Origin: Apostichopus japonicus
Lineage: Eukaryota; Echinodermata; Holothuroidea; Aspidochirotida; Stichopodidae
NCBI RefSeq assembly: GCF_037975245.1
Contig: NW_027288847.1
Span: forward strand, 1 to 47,935
Length of the DNA: 47,935 nt
Direction: 5' to 3'
Shown here: positions 11,301 to 24,707 of the stretch, piece by piece
How the letters are laid out: every line of letters starts with the position of its first letter
Numbering within the stretch: position 1 is the stretch's first letter
Program-made: the position numbers and the translations under genes
The notes under the pieces: generated by a model
Database searches by the model: none
What the model saw: only the letters and a program-made list of their open reading frames with translations
Told to the model about the DNA's origin: nothing

Positions 11301-14300
11301 ACGACAGCAGCTGATATAAATCTATGTTCGTTCCTAATACTTCAAGTTCCAGAGAACCCTATCAGAGCGCTGCAAAAGCAAACTGCCGTGGCCGGGTCTC
11401 GAGCCCAGGACCCAAAACACGTCACGCTCTCGAGCGCAACCAACCGCGCCACGACAGCAGCTGATATAAATCTATGTTCGTTCCTAATACTTCAAGTTCC
11501 AGAGAACCCTATCAGAGCGCTGCAAAAGCAAACTGCCGTGGCCGGGTCTCGAGCCCAGGACCCAAAACACGTCACGCTCTCGAGCGCAACCAACCGCGCC
11601 ACGACAGCAGCTGATATAAATCTATGTTCGTTCCTAATACTTCAAGTTCCAGAGAACCCTATCAGAGCGCTGCAAAAGCAAACTGCCGTGGCCGGGTCTC
11701 GAGCCCAGGACCCAAAACACGTCACGCTCTCGAGCGCAACCAACCGCGCCACGACAGCAGCTGATATAAATCTATGTTCGTTCCTAATACTTCAAGTTCC
11801 AGAGAACCCTATCAGAGCGCTGCAAAAGCAAACTGCCGTGGCCGGGTCTCGAGCCCAGGACCCAAAACACGTCACGCTCTCGAGCGCAACCAACCGCGCC
11901 ACGACAGCAGCTGATATAAATCTATGTTCGTTCCTAATACTTCAAGTTCCAGAGAACCCTATCAGAGCGCTGCAAAAGCAAACTGCCGTGGCCGGGTCTC
12001 GAGCCCAGGACCCAAAACACGTCACGCTCTCGAGCGCAACCAACCGCGCCACGACAGCAGCTGATATAAATCTATGTTCGTTCCTAATACTTCAAGTTCC
12101 AGAGAACCCTATCAGAGCGCTGCAAAAGCAAACTGCCGTGGCCGGGTCTCGAGCCCAGGACCCAAAACACGTCACGCTCTCGAGCGCAACCAACCGCGCC
12201 ACGACAGCAGCTGATATAAATCTATGTTCGTTCCTAATACTTCAAGTTCCAGAGAACCCTATCAGAGCGCTGCAAAAGCAAACTGCCGTGGCCGGGTCTC
12301 GAGCCCAGGACCCAAAACACGTCACGCTCTCGAGCGCAACCAACCGCGCCACGACAGCAGCTGATATAAATCTATGTTCGTTCCTAATACTTCAAGTTCC
12401 AGAGAACCCTATCAGAGCGCTGCAAAAGCAAACTGCCGTGGCCGGGTCTCGAGCCCAGGACCCAAAACACGTCACGCTCTCGAGCGCAACCAACCGCGCC
12501 ACGACAGCAGCTGATATAAATCTATGTTCGTTCCTAATACTTCAAGTTCCAGAGAACCCTATCAGAGCGCTGCAAAAGCAAACTGCCGTGGCCGGGTCTC
12601 GAGCCCAGGACCCAAAACACGTCACGCTCTCGAGCGCAACCAACCGCGCCACGACAGCAGCTGATATAAATCTATGTTCGTTCCTAATACTTCAAGTTCC
12701 AGAGAACCCTATCAGAGCGCTGCAAAAGCAAACTGCCGTGGCCGGGTCTCGAGCCCAGGACCCAAAACACGTCACGCTCTCGAGCGCAACCAACCGCGCC
12801 ACGACAGCAGCTGATATAAATCTATGTTCGTTCCTAATACTTCAAGTTCCAGAGAACCCTATCAGAGCGCTGCAAAAGCAAACTGCCGTGGCCGGGTCTC
12901 GAGCCCAGGACCCAAAACACGTCACGCTCTCGAGCGCAACCAACCGCGCCACGACAGCAGCTGATATAAATCTATGTTCGTTCCTAATACTTCAAGTTCC
13001 AGAGAACCCTATCAGAGCGCTGCAAAAGCAAACTGCCGTGGCCGGGTCTCGAGCCCAGGACCCAAAACACGTCACGCTCTCGAGCGCAACCAACCGCGCC
13101 ACGACAGCAGCTGATATAAATCTATGTTCGTTCCTAATACTTCAAGTTCCAGAGAACCCTATCAGAGCGCTGCAAAAGCAAACTGCCGTGGCCGGGTCTC
13201 GAGCCCAGGACCCAAAACACGTCACGCTCTCGAGCGCAACCAACCGCGCCACGACAGCAGCTGATATAAATCTATGTTCGTTCCTAATACTTCAAGTTCC
13301 AGAGAACCCTATCAGAGCGCTGCAAAAGCAAACTGCCGTGGCCGGGTCTCGAGCCCAGGACCCAAAACACGTCACGCTCTCGAGCGCAACCAACCGCGCC
13401 ACGACAGCAGCTGATATAAATCTATGTTCGTTCCTAATACTTCAAGTTCCAGAGAACCCTATCAGAGCGCTGCAAAAGCAAACTGCCGTGGCCGGGTCTC
13501 GAGCCCAGGACCCAAAACACGTCACGCTCTCGAGCGCAACCAACCGCGCCACGACAGCAGCTGATATAAATCTATGTTCGTTCCTAATACTTCAAGTTCC
13601 AGAGAACCCTATCAGAGCGCTGCAAAAGCAAACTGCCGTGGCCGGGTCTCGAGCCCAGGACCCAAAACACGTCACGCTCTCGAGCGCAACCAACCGCGCC
13701 ACGACAGCAGCTGATATAAATCTATGTTCGTTCCTAATACTTCAAGTTCCAGAGAACCCTATCAGAGCGCTGCAAAAGCAAACTGCCGTGGCCGGGTCTC
13801 GAGCCCAGGACCCAAAACACGTCACGCTCTCGAGCGCAACCAACCGCGCCACGACAGCAGCTGATATAAATCTATGTTCGTTCCTAATACTTCAAGTTCC
13901 AGAGAACCCTATCAGAGCGCTGCAAAAGCAAACTGCCGTGGCCGGGTCTCGAGCCCAGGACCCAAAACACGTCACGCTCTCGAGCGCAACCAACCGCGCC
14001 ACGACAGCAGCTGATATAAATCTATGTTCGTTCCTAATACTTCAAGTTCCAGAGAACCCTATCAGAGCGCTGCAAAAGCAAACTGCCGTGGCCGGGTCTC
14101 GAGCCCAGGACCCAAAACACGTCACGCTCTCGAGCGCAACCAACCGCGCCACGACAGCAGCTGATATAAATCTATGTTCGTTCCTAATACTTCAAGTTCC
14201 AGAGAACCCTATCAGAGCGCTGCAAAAGCAAACTGCCGTGGCCGGGTCTCGAGCCCAGGACCCAAAACACGTCACGCTCTCGAGCGCAACCAACCGCGCC

Positions 14301-17300
14301 ACGACAGCAGCTGATATAAATCTATGTTCGTTCCTAATACTTCAAGTTCCAGAGAACCCTATCAGAGCGCTGCAAAAGCAAACTGCCGTGGCCGGGTCTC
14401 GAGCCCAGGACCCAAAACACGTCACGCTCTCGAGCGCAACCAACCGCGCCACGACAGCAGCTGATATAAATCTATGTTCGTTCCTAATACTTCAAGTTCC
14501 AGAGAACCCTATCAGAGCGCTGCAAAAGCAAACTGCCGTGGCCGGGTCTCGAGCCCAGGACCCAAAACACGTCACGCTCTCGAGCGCAACCAACCGCGCC
14601 ACGACAGCAGCTGATATAAATCTATGTTCGTTCCTAATACTTCAAGTTCCAGAGAACCCTATCAGAGCGCTGCAAAAGCAAACTGCCGTGGCCGGGTCTC
14701 GAGCCCAGGACCCAAAACACGTCACGCTCTCGAGCGCAACCAACCGCGCCACGACAGCAGCTGATATAAATCTATGTTCGTTCCTAATACTTCAAGTTCC
14801 AGAGAACCCTATCAGAGCGCTGCAAAAGCAAACTGCCGTGGCCGGGTCTCGAGCCCAGGACCCAAAACACGTCACGCTCTCGAGCGCAACCAACCGCGCC
14901 ACGACAGCAGCTGATATAAATCTATGTTCGTTCCTAATACTTCAAGTTCCAGAGAACCCTATCAGAGCGCTGCAAAAGCAAACTGCCGTGGCCGGGTCTC
15001 GAGCCCAGGACCCAAAACACGTCACGCTCTCGAGCGCAACCAACCGCGCCACGACAGCAGCTGATATAAATCTATGTTCGTTCCTAATACTTCAAGTTCC
15101 AGAGAACCCTATCAGAGCGCTGCAAAAGCAAACTGCCGTGGCCGGGTCTCGAGCCCAGGACCCAAAACACGTCACGCTCTCGAGCGCAACCAACCGCGCC
15201 ACGACAGCAGCTGATATAAATCTATGTTCGTTCCTAATACTTCAAGTTCCAGAGAACCCTATCAGAGCGCTGCAAAAGCAAACTGCCGTGGCCGGGTCTC
15301 GAGCCCAGGACCCAAAACACGTCACGCTCTCGAGCGCAACCAACCGCGCCACGACAGCAGCTGATATAAATCTATGTTCGTTCCTAATACTTCAAGTTCC
15401 AGAGAACCCTATCAGAGCGCTGCAAAAGCAAACTGCCGTGGCCGGGTCTCGAGCCCAGGACCCAAAACACGTCACGCTCTCGAGCGCAACCAACCGCGCC
15501 ACGACAGCAGCTGATATAAATCTATGTTCGTTCCTAATACTTCAAGTTCCAGAGAACCCTATCAGAGCGCTGCAAAAGCAAACTGCCGTGGCCGGGTCTC
15601 GAGCCCAGGACCCAAAACACGTCACGCTCTCGAGCGCAACCAACCGCGCCACGACAGCAGCTGATATAAATCTATGTTCGTTCCTAATACTTCAAGTTCC
15701 AGAGAACCCTATCAGAGCGCTGCAAAAGCAAACTGCCGTGGCCGGGTCTCGAGCCCAGGACCCAAAACACGTCACGCTCTCGAGCGCAACCAACCGCGCC
15801 ACGACAGCAGCTGATATAAATCTATGTTCGTTCCTAATACTTCAAGTTCCAGAGAACCCTATCAGAGCGCTGCAAAAGCAAACTGCCGTGGCCGGGTCTC
15901 GAGCCCAGGACCCAAAACACGTCACGCTCTCGAGCGCAACCAACCGCGCCACGACAGCAGCTGATATAAATCTATGTTCGTTCCTAATACTTCAAGTTCC
16001 AGAGAACCCTATCAGAGCGCTGCAAAAGCAAACTGCCGTGGCCGGGTCTCGAGCCCAGGACCCAAAACACGTCACGCTCTCGAGCGCAACCAACCGCGCC
16101 ACGACAGCAGCTGATATAAATCTATGTTCGTTCCTAATACTTCAAGTTCCAGAGAACCCTATCAGAGCGCTGCAAAAGCAAACTGCCGTGGCCGGGTCTC
16201 GAGCCCAGGACCCAAAACACGTCACGCTCTCGAGCGCAACCAACCGCGCCACGACAGCAGCTGATATAAATCTATGTTCGTTCCTAATACTTCAAGTTCC
16301 AGAGAACCCTATCAGAGCGCTGCAAAAGCAAACTGCCGTGGCCGGGTCTCGAGCCCAGGACCCAAAACACGTCACGCTCTCGAGCGCAACCAACCGCGCC
16401 ACGACAGCAGCTGATATAAATCTATGTTCGTTCCTAATACTTCAAGTTCCAGAGAACCCTATCAGAGCGCTGCAAAAGCAAACTGCCGTGGCCGGGTCTC
16501 GAGCCCAGGACCCAAAACACGTCACGCTCTCGAGCGCAACCAACCGCGCCACGACAGCAGCTGATATAAATCTATGTTCGTTCCTAATACTTCAAGTTCC
16601 AGAGAACCCTATCAGAGCGCTGCAAAAGCAAACTGCCGTGGCCGGGTCTCGAGCCCAGGACCCAAAACACGTCACGCTCTCGAGCGCAACCAACCGCGCC
16701 ACGACAGCAGCTGATATAAATCTATGTTCGTTCCTAATACTTCAAGTTCCAGAGAACCCTATCAGAGCGCTGCAAAAGCAAACTGCCGTGGCCGGGTCTC
16801 GAGCCCAGGACCCAAAACACGTCACGCTCTCGAGCGCAACCAACCGCGCCACGACAGCAGCTGATATAAATCTATGTTCGTTCCTAATACTTCAAGTTCC
16901 AGAGAACCCTATCAGAGCGCTGCAAAAGCAAACTGCCGTGGCCGGGTCTCGAGCCCAGGACCCAAAACACGTCACGCTCTCGAGCGCAACCAACCGCGCC
17001 ACGACAGCAGCTGATATAAATCTATGTTCGTTCCTAATACTTCAAGTTCCAGAGAACCCTATCAGAGCGCTGCAAAAGCAAACTGCCGTGGCCGGGTCTC
17101 GAGCCCAGGACCCAAAACACGTCACGCTCTCGAGCGCAACCAACCGCGCCACGACAGCAGCTGATATAAATCTATGTTCGTTCCTAATACTTCAAGTTCC
17201 AGAGAACCCTATCAGAGCGCTGCAAAAGCAAACTGCCGTGGCCGGGTCTCGAGCCCAGGACCCAAAACACGTCACGCTCTCGAGCGCAACCAACCGCGCC

Positions 17301-20300
17301 ACGACAGCAGCTGATATAAATCTATGTTCGTTCCTAATACTTCAAGTTCCAGAGAACCCTATCAGAGCGCTGCAAAAGCAAACTGCCGTGGCCGGGTCTC
17401 GAGCCCAGGACCCAAAACACGTCACGCTCTCGAGCGCAACCAACCGCGCCACGACAGCAGCTGATATAAATCTATGTTCGTTCCTAATACTTCAAGTTCC
17501 AGAGAACCCTATCAGAGCGCTGCAAAAGCAAACTGCCGTGGCCGGGTCTCGAGCCCAGGACCCAAAACACGTCACGCTCTCGAGCGCAACCAACCGCGCC
17601 ACGACAGCAGCTGATATAAATCTATGTTCGTTCCTAATACTTCAAGTTCCAGAGAACCCTATCAGAGCGCTGCAAAAGCAAACTGCCGTGGCCGGGTCTC
17701 GAGCCCAGGACCCAAAACACGTCACGCTCTCGAGCGCAACCAACCGCGCCACGACAGCAGCTGATATAAATCTATGTTCGTTCCTAATACTTCAAGTTCC
17801 AGAGATCCCTATCAGAGCGCTGCAAAAGCAAACTGCCGTGGCCGGGTCTCGAGCCCAGGACCCAAAACACGTCACGCTCTCGAGCGCAACCAACCGCGCC
17901 ACGACAGCAGCTGATATAAATCTATGTTCGTTCCTAATACTTCAAGTTCCAGAGAACCCTATCAGAGCGCTGCAAAAGCAAACTGCCGTGGCCGGGTCTC
18001 GAGCCCAGGACCCAAAACACGTCACGCTCTCGAGCGCAACCAACCGCGCCACGACAGCAGCTGATATAAATCTATGTTCGTTCCTAATACTTCAAGTTCC
18101 AGAGAACCCTATCAGAGCGCTGCAAAAGCAAACTGCCGTGGCCGGGTCTCGAGCCCAGGACCCAAAACACGTCACGCTCTCGAGCGCAACCAACCGCGCC
18201 ACGACAGCAGCTGATATAAATCTATGTTCGTTCCTAATACTTCAAGTTCCAGAGAACCCTATCAGAGCGCTGCAAAAGCAAACTGCCGTGGCCGGGTCTC
18301 GAGCCCAGGACCCAAAACACGTCACGCTCTCGAGCGCAACCAACCGCGCCACGACAGCAGCTGATATAAATCTATGTTCGTTCCTAATACTTCAAGTTCC
18401 AGAGAACCCTATCAGAGCGCTGCAAAAGCAAACTGCCGTGGCCGGGTCTCGAGCCCAGGACCCAAAACACGTCACGCTCTCGAGCGCAACCAACCGCGCC
18501 ACGACAGCAGCTGATATAAATCTATGTTCGTTCCTAATACTTCAAGTTCCAGAGAACCCTATCAGAGCGCTGCAAAAGCAAACTGCCGTGGCCGGGTCTC
18601 GAGCCCAGGACCCAAAACACGTCACGCTCTCGAGCGCAACCAACCGCGCCACGACAGCAGCTGATATAAATCTATGTTCGTTCCTAATACTTCAAGTTCC
18701 AGAGAACCCTATCAGAGCGCTGCAAAAGCAAACTGCCGTGGCCGGGTCTCGAGCCCAGGACCCAAAACACGTCACGCTCTCGAGCGCAACCAACCGCGCC
18801 ACGACAGCAGCTGATATAAATCTATGTTCGTTCCTAATACTTCAAGTTCCAGAGAACCCTATCAGAGCGCTGCAAAAGCAAACTGCCGTGGCCGGGTCTC
18901 GAGCCCAGGACCCAAAACACGTCACGCTCTCGAGCGCAACCAACCGCGCCACGACAGCAGCTGATATAAATCTATGTTCGTTCCTAATACTTCAAGTTCC
19001 AGAGAACCCTATCAGAGCGCTGCAAAAGCAAACTGCCGTGGCCGGGTCTCGAGCCCAGGACCCAAAACACGTCACGCTCTCGAGCGCAACCAACCGCGCC
19101 ACGACAGCAGCTGATATAAATCTATGTTCGTTCCTAATACTTCAAGTTCCAGAGAACCCTATCAGAGCGCTGCAAAAGCAAACTGCCGTGGCCGGGTCTC
19201 GAGCCCAGGACCCAAAACACGTCACGCTCTCGAGCGCAACCAACCGCGCCACGACAGCAGCTGATATAAATCTATGTTCGTTCCTAATACTTCAAGTTCC
19301 AGAGAACCCTATCAGAGCGCTGCAAAAGCAAACTGCCGTGGCCGGGTCTCGAGCCCAGGACCCAAAACACGTCACGCTCTCGAGCGCAACCAACCGCGCC
19401 ACGACAGCAGCTGATATAAATCTATGTTCGTTCCTAATACTTCAAGTTCCAGAGAACCCTATCAGAGCGCTGCAAAAGCAAACTGCCGTGGCCGGGTCTC
19501 GAGCCCAGGACCCAAAACACGTCACGCTCTCGAGCGCAACCAACCGCGCCACGACAGCAGCTGATATAAATCTATGTTCGTTCCTAATACTTCAAGTTCC
19601 AGAGAACCCTATCAGAGCGCTGCAAAAGCAAACTGCCGTGGCCGGGTCTCGAGCCCAGGACCCAAAACACGTCACGCTCTCGAGCGCAACCAACCGCGCC
19701 ACGACAGCAGCTGATATAAATCTATGTTCGTTCCTAATACTTCAAGTTCCAGAGAACCCTATCAGAGCGCTGCAAAAGCAAACTGCCGTGGCCGGGTCTC
19801 GAGCCCAGGACCCAAAACACGTCACGCTCTCGAGCGCAACCAACCGCGCCACGACAGCAGCTGATATAAATCTATGTTCGTTCCTAATACTTCAAGTTCC
19901 AGAGAACCCTATCAGAGCGCTGCAAAAGCAAACTGCCGTGGCCGGGTCTCGAGCCCAGGACCCAAAACACGTCACGCTCTCGAGCGCAACCAACCGCGCC
20001 ACGACAGCAGCTGATATAAATCTATGTTCGTTCCTAATACTTCAAGTTCCAGAGAACCCTATCAGAGCGCTGCAAAAGCAAACTGCCGTGGCCGGGTCTC
20101 GAGCCCAGGACCCAAAACACGTCACGCTCTCGAGCGCAACCAACCGCGCCACGACAGCAGCTGATATAAATCTATGTTCGTTCCTAATACTTCAAGTTCC
20201 AGAGAACCCTATCAGAGCGCTGCAAAAGCAAACTGCCGTGGCCGGGTCTCGAGCCCAGGACCCAAAACACGTCACGCTCTCGAGCGCAACCAACCGCGCC

Positions 20301-20443
20301 ACGACAGCAGCTGATATAAATCTATGTTCGTTCCTAATACTTCAAGTTCCAGAGAACCCTATCAGAGCGCTGCAAAAGCAAACTGCCGTGGCCGGGTCTC
20401 GAGCCCAGGACCCAAAACACGTCACGCTCTCGAGCGCAACCAA
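2400..20443. repeat. Homogeneous block 2, about 120 monomers
   Basis: Eighteen kilobases of monomers with constant 150-bp phase and one substitution that I could find: A to T at 17806 (AGAGAACCCT becomes AGAGATCCCT). I could not verify every base by eye, so a few silent differences may be missed. The open 50-codon frame runs through the whole block, which confirms that there are no frame-changing indels. Such identity implies very recent expansion, strong homogenisation, or a consensus built from collapsed reads. Confidence 0.9.
17806..17806 (+). other. Single substitution A to T in the homogeneous block
   Basis: AGAGAACCCT reads AGAGATCCCT here. It lies in the non-tRNA body of the monomer, outside the A and B boxes. 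It is not shared by neighbouring monomers, so it has not spread. Confidence 0.93.
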
Positions 20444-23400
20444 CGCGCCACGACAGCAGCTGATATAAATCTATGTTCGTTCCTATACTTCAAGTTCCAG
20501 AGAACCCTATCAGAGCGCTGCAAAAGCAAACTGCCGTGGCCGGGTCTCGAGCCCAGGACCCAAAACACGTCACGCTCTCGAGCGCAACCAACCGCGCCAC
20601 GACAGCAGCTGATATAAATCTATGTTCGTTCCTAATACTTCAAGTTCCAGAGAACCCTATCAGAGCGCTGCAAAAGCAAACTGCACGTGGCCGGGTCTCG
20701 AGCCCAGGACCCAAAACACGTCACGCTCTCGAGCGCAACCAACCGCGCCACGACAGCAGCTGATATAAATCTATGTTCGTTCCTAATACTTCAAGTTCCA
20801 GAGAACCCTATCAGAGCGCTGCAAAAGCAAACTGCCGTGGCCGGGTCTCGAGCCCAGGACCCAAAACACGTCACGCTCTCGAGCGCAACCAACCGCGCCA
20901 CGACAGCAGCTGATATAAATCTATGTTCGTTCCTAATACTTCAAGTTCCAGAGAACCCTATCAGAGCGCTGCAAAAGCAAACTGCCGTGGCCGGTCTCGA
21001 GCCCAGGACCCAAAACACGTCACGCTCTCGAGCGCAACCAACCGCGCCACGACAGCAGCTGATATAAATCTATGTTCGTTCCTAATACTTCAAGTTCCAG
21101 AGAACCCTATCAGAGCGCTGCAAAAGCAAACTGCCGTGGCCGGGGTCTCGAGCCCAGGACCCAAAACACGTCACGCTCTCGAGCGCAACCAACCGCGCCA
21201 CGACAGCAGCTGATATAAATCTATGTTCGTTCCTAATACTTCAAGTTCCAGAGAACCCTATCAGAGCGCTGCAAAAGCAAACTGCCGTGGCCGGGTCTCG
21301 AGCCCAGGACCCAAAACACGTCACGCTCTCGAGCGCAACCAACCGCGCCACGACAGCAGCTGATATAAATCTATGTTCGTTCCTAATACTTCAAGTTCCA
21401 GAGAACCCTATCAGAGCGCTGCAAAAGCAAACTGCCGTGGCCGGGTCTCGAGCCCAGGACCCAAAACACGTCACGCTCTCGAGCGCAACCAACCGCGCCA
21501 CGACAGCAGCTGATATAAATCTATGTTCGTTCCTAATACTTCAAGTTCCAGAGAACCCTATCAGAGCGCTGCAAAAGCAAACTGCCGTGGCCGGGGTCTC
21601 GAGCCCAGGACCCAAAACACGTCACGCTCTCGAGCGCAACCAACCGCGCCACGACAGCAGCTGATATAAATCTATGTTCGTTCCTAATACTTCAAGTTCC
21701 AGAGAACCCTATCAGAGCGCTGCAAAAGCAAACTGCCGTGGCCGGGTCTCGAGCCCAGGACCCAAAACACGTCACGCTCTCGAGCGCAACCAACCGCGCC
21801 ACGACAGCAGCTGATATAAATCTATGTTCGTTCCTAATACTTCAAGTTCCAGAGAACCCTATCAGAGCGCTGCAAAAGCAAACTGCCGTGGCCGGGTCTC
21901 GAGCCCAGGACCCAAAACACGTCACGCTCTCGAGCGCAACCAACCGCGCCACGACAGCAGCTGATATAAATCTATGTTCGTTCCTAATACTTCAAGTTCC
22001 AGAGAACCCTATCAGAGCGCTGCAAAAAGCAAACTGCCGTGGCCGGGTCTCGAGCCCAGGACCCAAAACACGTCACGCTCTCGAGCGCAACCAACCGCGC
22101 CACGACAGCAGCTGATATAAATCTATGTTCGTTCCTAATACTTCAAGTTCCAGAGAACCCTATCAGAGCGCTGCAAAAGCAAACTGCCGTGGCCGGGTCT
22201 CGAGCCCAGGACCCAAAACACGTCACGCTCTCGAGCGCAACCAACCGCGCCACGACAGCAGCTGATATAAATCTATGTTCGTTCCTAATACTTCAAGTTC
22301 CAGAGAACCCTATCAGAGCGCTGCAAAAGCAAACTGCCGTGGCCGGGTCTCGAGCCCAGGACCCAAAACACGTCACGCTCTCGAGCGCAACCAACCGCGC
22401 CACGACAGCAGCTGATATAAATCTATGTTCGTTCCTAATACTTCAAGTTCCAGAGAACCCTATCAGAGCGCTGCAAAAGCAAACTGCCGTGGCCGGGTCT
22501 CGAGCCCAGGACCCAAAACACGTCACGCTCTCGAGCGCAACCAACCGCGCCACGACAGCAGCTGATATAAATCTATGTTCGTTCCTAATACTTCAAGTTC
22601 CAGAGAACCCTATCAGAGCGCTGCAAAAAGCAAACTGCCGTGGCCGGGTCTCGAGCCCAGGACCCAAAACACGTCACGCTCTCGAGCGCAACCAACCGCG
22701 CACGACAGCAGCTGATATAAATCTATGTTCGTTCCTAATACTTCAAGTTCCAGAGAACCCTATCAGAGCGCTGCAAAAGCAAACTGCCGTGGCCGGGTCT
22801 CGAGCCCAGGACCCAAAACACGTCACGCTCTCGAGCGCAACCAACCGCGCCACGACAGCAGCTGATATAAATCTATGTTCGTTCCTAATACTTCAAGTTC
22901 CAGAGAACCCTATCAGAGCGCTGCAAAAGCAAACTGCCGTGGCCGGGTCTCGAGCCCAGGACCCAAAACACGTCACGCTCTCGAGCGCAACCAACCGCGC
23001 ACGACAGCAGCTGATATAAATCTATGTTCGTTCCTAATACTTCAAGTTCCAGAGAACCCTATCAGAGCGCTGCAAAAGCAAACTGCCGTGGCCGGGTCTC
23101 GAGCCCAGGACCCAAAACACGTCACGCTCTCGAGCGCAACCAACCGCGCCACGACAGCAGCTGATATAAATCTATGTTCGTTCCTAATACTTCAAGTTCC
23201 AGAGAACCCTATCAGAGCGCTGCAAAAGCAAACTGCCGTGGCCGGTCTCGAGCCCAGGACCCAAAACACGTCACGCTCTCGAGCGCAACCAACCGCGCCA
23301 CGACAGCAGCTGATATAAATCTATGTTCGTTCCTAATACTTCAAGTTCCAGAGAACCCTATCAGAGCGCTGCAAAAGCAAACTGCCGTGGCCGGGTCTCG

Positions 23401-24707
23401 AGCCCAGGACCCAAAACACGTCACGCTCTCGAGCGCAACCAACCGCGCCACGACAGCAGCTGATATAAATCTATGTTCGTTCCTAATACTTCAAGTTCCA
23501 GAGAACCCTATCAGAGCGCTGCAAAAGCAAACTGCCGTGGCCGGGTCTCGAGCCCAGGACCCAAAACACGTCACGCTCTCGAGCGCAACCAACCGCGCCA
23601 CGACAGCAGCTGATATAAATCTATGTTCGTTCCTAATACTTCAAGTTCCAGAGAACCCTATCAGAGCGCTGCAAAAGCAAACTGCCGTGGCCGGGTCTCG
23701 AGCCCAGGACCCAAAACACGTCACGCTCTCGAGCGCAACCAACCGCGCACGACAGCAGCTGATATAAATCTATGTTCGTTCCTAATACTTCAAGTTCCAG
23801 AGAACCCTATCAGAGCGCTGCAAAAGCAAACTGCCGTGGCCGGGTCTCGAGCCCAGGACCCAAAACACGTCACGCTCTCGAGCGCAACCAACCGCGCCAC
23901 GACAGCAGCTGATATAAATCTATGGTCGTTCCTAATACTTCAAGTTCCAGAGAACCCTATCAGAGCGCTGCAAAAGGCAAACTGCCGTGGCCGGGTCTCG
24001 AGCCCAGGACCCAAAACACGTCACGCTCTCGAGCGCAACCAACCGCGCCACGACAGCAGCTGATATAAATCTATGTTCGTTCCTAATACTTCAAGTTCCA
24101 GAGAACCCTATCAGAGCGCTGCAAAAGCAAACTGCCGTGGCGGGTCTCGAGCCCAGGACCCAAAACACGTCCACGCTCTCGAGCGCAACCAACCGCGCCA
24201 CGACAGCAGCTGATATAAATCTATGTTCGTTCCTAATACTTCAAGTTCCAGAGAACCCTATCAGAGCGCTGCAAAAGCAAACTGCCGTGGCCGGGTCTCG
24301 AGCCCAGGACCCAAAACACGTCACGCTCTCGAGCGCAACCAACCGCGCCACGACAGCAGCTGATATAAATCTATGTTCGTTCCTAATACTTCAAGTTCCA
24401 GAGAACCCTATCAGAGCGCTGCAAAAGCAAACTGCCGTGGCCGGGTCTCGAGCCCAGGACCCAAAACACGTCACGCTCTCGAGCGCAACCAACCGCGCCA
24501 CGACAGCAGCTGATATAAATCTATGTTCGTTCCTAATACTTCAAGTTCCAGAGAACCCTATCAGAGCGCTGCAAAAGCAAACTGCCGTGGCCGGGTCTCG
24601 AGCCCAGGACCCAAAACACGTCACGCTCTCGAGCGCAACCAACCGCGCCACGACAGCAGCTGATATAAATCTATGTTCGTTCCTAATACTTCAAGTTCCA
24701 GAGAACC
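20444..24707. repeat. Indel-rich satellite patch 1
   Basis: About 17 differences from the consensus in 4.3 kb. Losses: C near 20444, A near 20485, G near 20994, C near 22701, C near 23001, G near 23245, C near 23750, C near 24141 and C near 24707. Gains: A at 20685, G near 21144, G near 21596, A near 22027, A near 22628, G near 23977 and C near 24171. One substitution, T to G, at 23925. Nearly all are length changes of C, G or A runs, and most are private to one monomer. The plus frame is broken repeatedly. This is the pattern of residual long-read error, although real decay cannot be excluded. Confidence 0.85.

Noticed and set aside
2388-20468. Giant plus-strand protein of 6,026 residues, and similar long frames at 139-2313, 24673-31863 and 31937-33967
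   Set aside because: Translation is only a 50-residue unit repeated. There is no ATG in the repeated frame, no signal peptide or domain, and no frame protection in the indel-rich patches. The frame exists because the repeat length is divisible by three.
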